A DNA stretch of 64,000 nucleotides from assembly GCA_017992055.1 (NCBI GenBank), contig JAGOPK010000003.1, positions 62,001-126,000 of the forward strand, read 5' to 3'. The notes beneath the pieces are model-generated. The model saw only the letters and a list, made by a program, of their open reading frames with translations. It searched no databases and was not told the DNA's origin. How positions within the stretch are numbered: position 1 is the stretch's first letter; every line of letters starts with the position of its first letter. The stretch is from Burkholderiaceae bacterium. Its GTDB lineage: Bacteria; Pseudomonadota; Gammaproteobacteria; Burkholderiales; Burkholderiaceae_C. This document shows positions 63,690-64,000 of this stretch, piece after piece. A program made the position numbers and the translations under genes.

Positions 63690-64000
63690 CTACGTCCGCT
63701 TCTCGCGTGCGCGCTGGTGGCCGGCCTTGCCGATCGCCTTCCACTTGCTGCGCTGGGCGATGCGCTCCAGCGCCGTCAGCTCGCCGCGCTGGGCATCGCG
63801 CAGCAGCTTCTGGTAGTTGGCGAGCCGGTCCGCATCGACCTGGGCCAGCACCGCGCAGCCCGGCTCGTTGTGGTGGCGGCAGTTGCGGAAGCGGCATTGC
63901 TGCGCCAGCGCCTGCACGTCGTCGAAGGTCGCGGCCAGCGCCGCGGCGTCGGCATCGGGCCGGAAGGTGCGCAGTCCCGGCGTGTCGATGATGCAGGCCC
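63690..64000 (-). CDS. rsgA: Ribosome small-subunit GTPase RsgA, C-terminal part (truncated by window edge)
   Basis: About 103 residues of the C-terminus are visible; the gene continues beyond base 64000. IIDTPGLRTFRPDA is the G3 region of the circularly permuted GTPase, and CRFRNCRHHNEPGC is the C-terminal zinc-binding motif (Cys, Cys, His, Cys). A basic tail (AIGKAGHQRAREKRT) ends it. RsgA helps late maturation of the 30S subunit. It converges on the PaiB gene with a 42-nt gap. Confidence 0.9.
   Translation of the reverse strand, partial: ACIIDTPGLRTFRPDADAAALAATFDDVQALAQQCRFRNCRHHNEPGCAVLAQVDADRLANYQKLLRDAQRGELTALERIAQRSKWKAIGKAGHQRAREKRT

Overview
The window is about 64 kb of very GC-rich, densely packed bacterial chromosome. 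It reads like a Burkholderiales betaproteobacterium, probably near Comamonadaceae/Sphaerotilaceae. The reasons are five Bug/TctC-type periplasmic binding proteins, LysR-controlled catabolic operons, tcuAB, a catalase/isochorismatase/XapX/amidohydrolase cluster and strings of 1-4 nt start/stop overlaps. The taxonomic call is an inference from gene content. I saw no rRNA, tRNA, CRISPR array, insertion sequence or phage gene. Long frames antisense to real genes are a GC artefact and are left out.

Region A (1-15680) is a transport and catabolic block bracketed by two paralogous LysR regulators, the left one cut by the window edge. A six-gene minus-strand operon (8438 to 883) encodes a cytoplasmic-looking sugar-binding-type protein, two Bug proteins and a Liv-type ABC importer whose LivM, LivG and LivF parts are fused in one polypeptide. 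A divergent five-gene operon (8626-14696) encodes a cupin, an aldehyde dehydrogenase, a ThDP enzyme, an SDR and a flavoprotein. Its substrate is unknown. The shared intergenic region carries a direct repeat and an inverted repeat.

Region B (15803-23512) looks like an aromatic-acid pathway. The minus operon holds Bug, FAH-family hydrolase, SnoaL-like protein, two CoA-transferase subunits, a carboxymuconolactone-decarboxylase-like protein and a thioesterase. The plus operon holds a VOC protein, an MhpA-like hydroxylase and an IclR regulator. Between them is an AT-rich region with a perfect 7-9-7 palindrome.

Region C (23531-34057) is a tricarboxylate-type locus: LysR, tcuA, tcuB, a class II aldolase, two Bug proteins around a second ThDP enzyme, an exported M20 amidohydrolase and a divergent AraC/GlxA regulator.

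Region D (34289-47515) is the best candidate for an undescribed pathway. A spermidine/putrescine-type ABC importer is split: binding protein and permeases lie at the left end and the ATPase at the right end. Between and beyond lie RidA, DUF1028, LysR, an ArgE-like deacylase, an S-2-hydroxyacid oxidase, a flavin monooxygenase, a quinone-reductase-like enzyme, a GST, a type II dehydroquinase paralogue lacking two catalytic residues, and a D-2-hydroxyacid dehydrogenase. An N-acylated or imine-forming amino-acid-like substrate is plausible but unproven.

Region E (47593-64000) is regulatory and stress-related: a LuxR protein with a degenerate receiver, an FNR-type box, a NarL-type response regulator, a haloperoxidase-like hydrolase, catalase, isochorismatase, XapX, amidohydrolase, MFS exporter, Dps, a DUF2789-like protein, a patatin lipoprotein, a propeller-type sensor kinase, a divergent MocR/PaiB pair and the C-terminus of RsgA.
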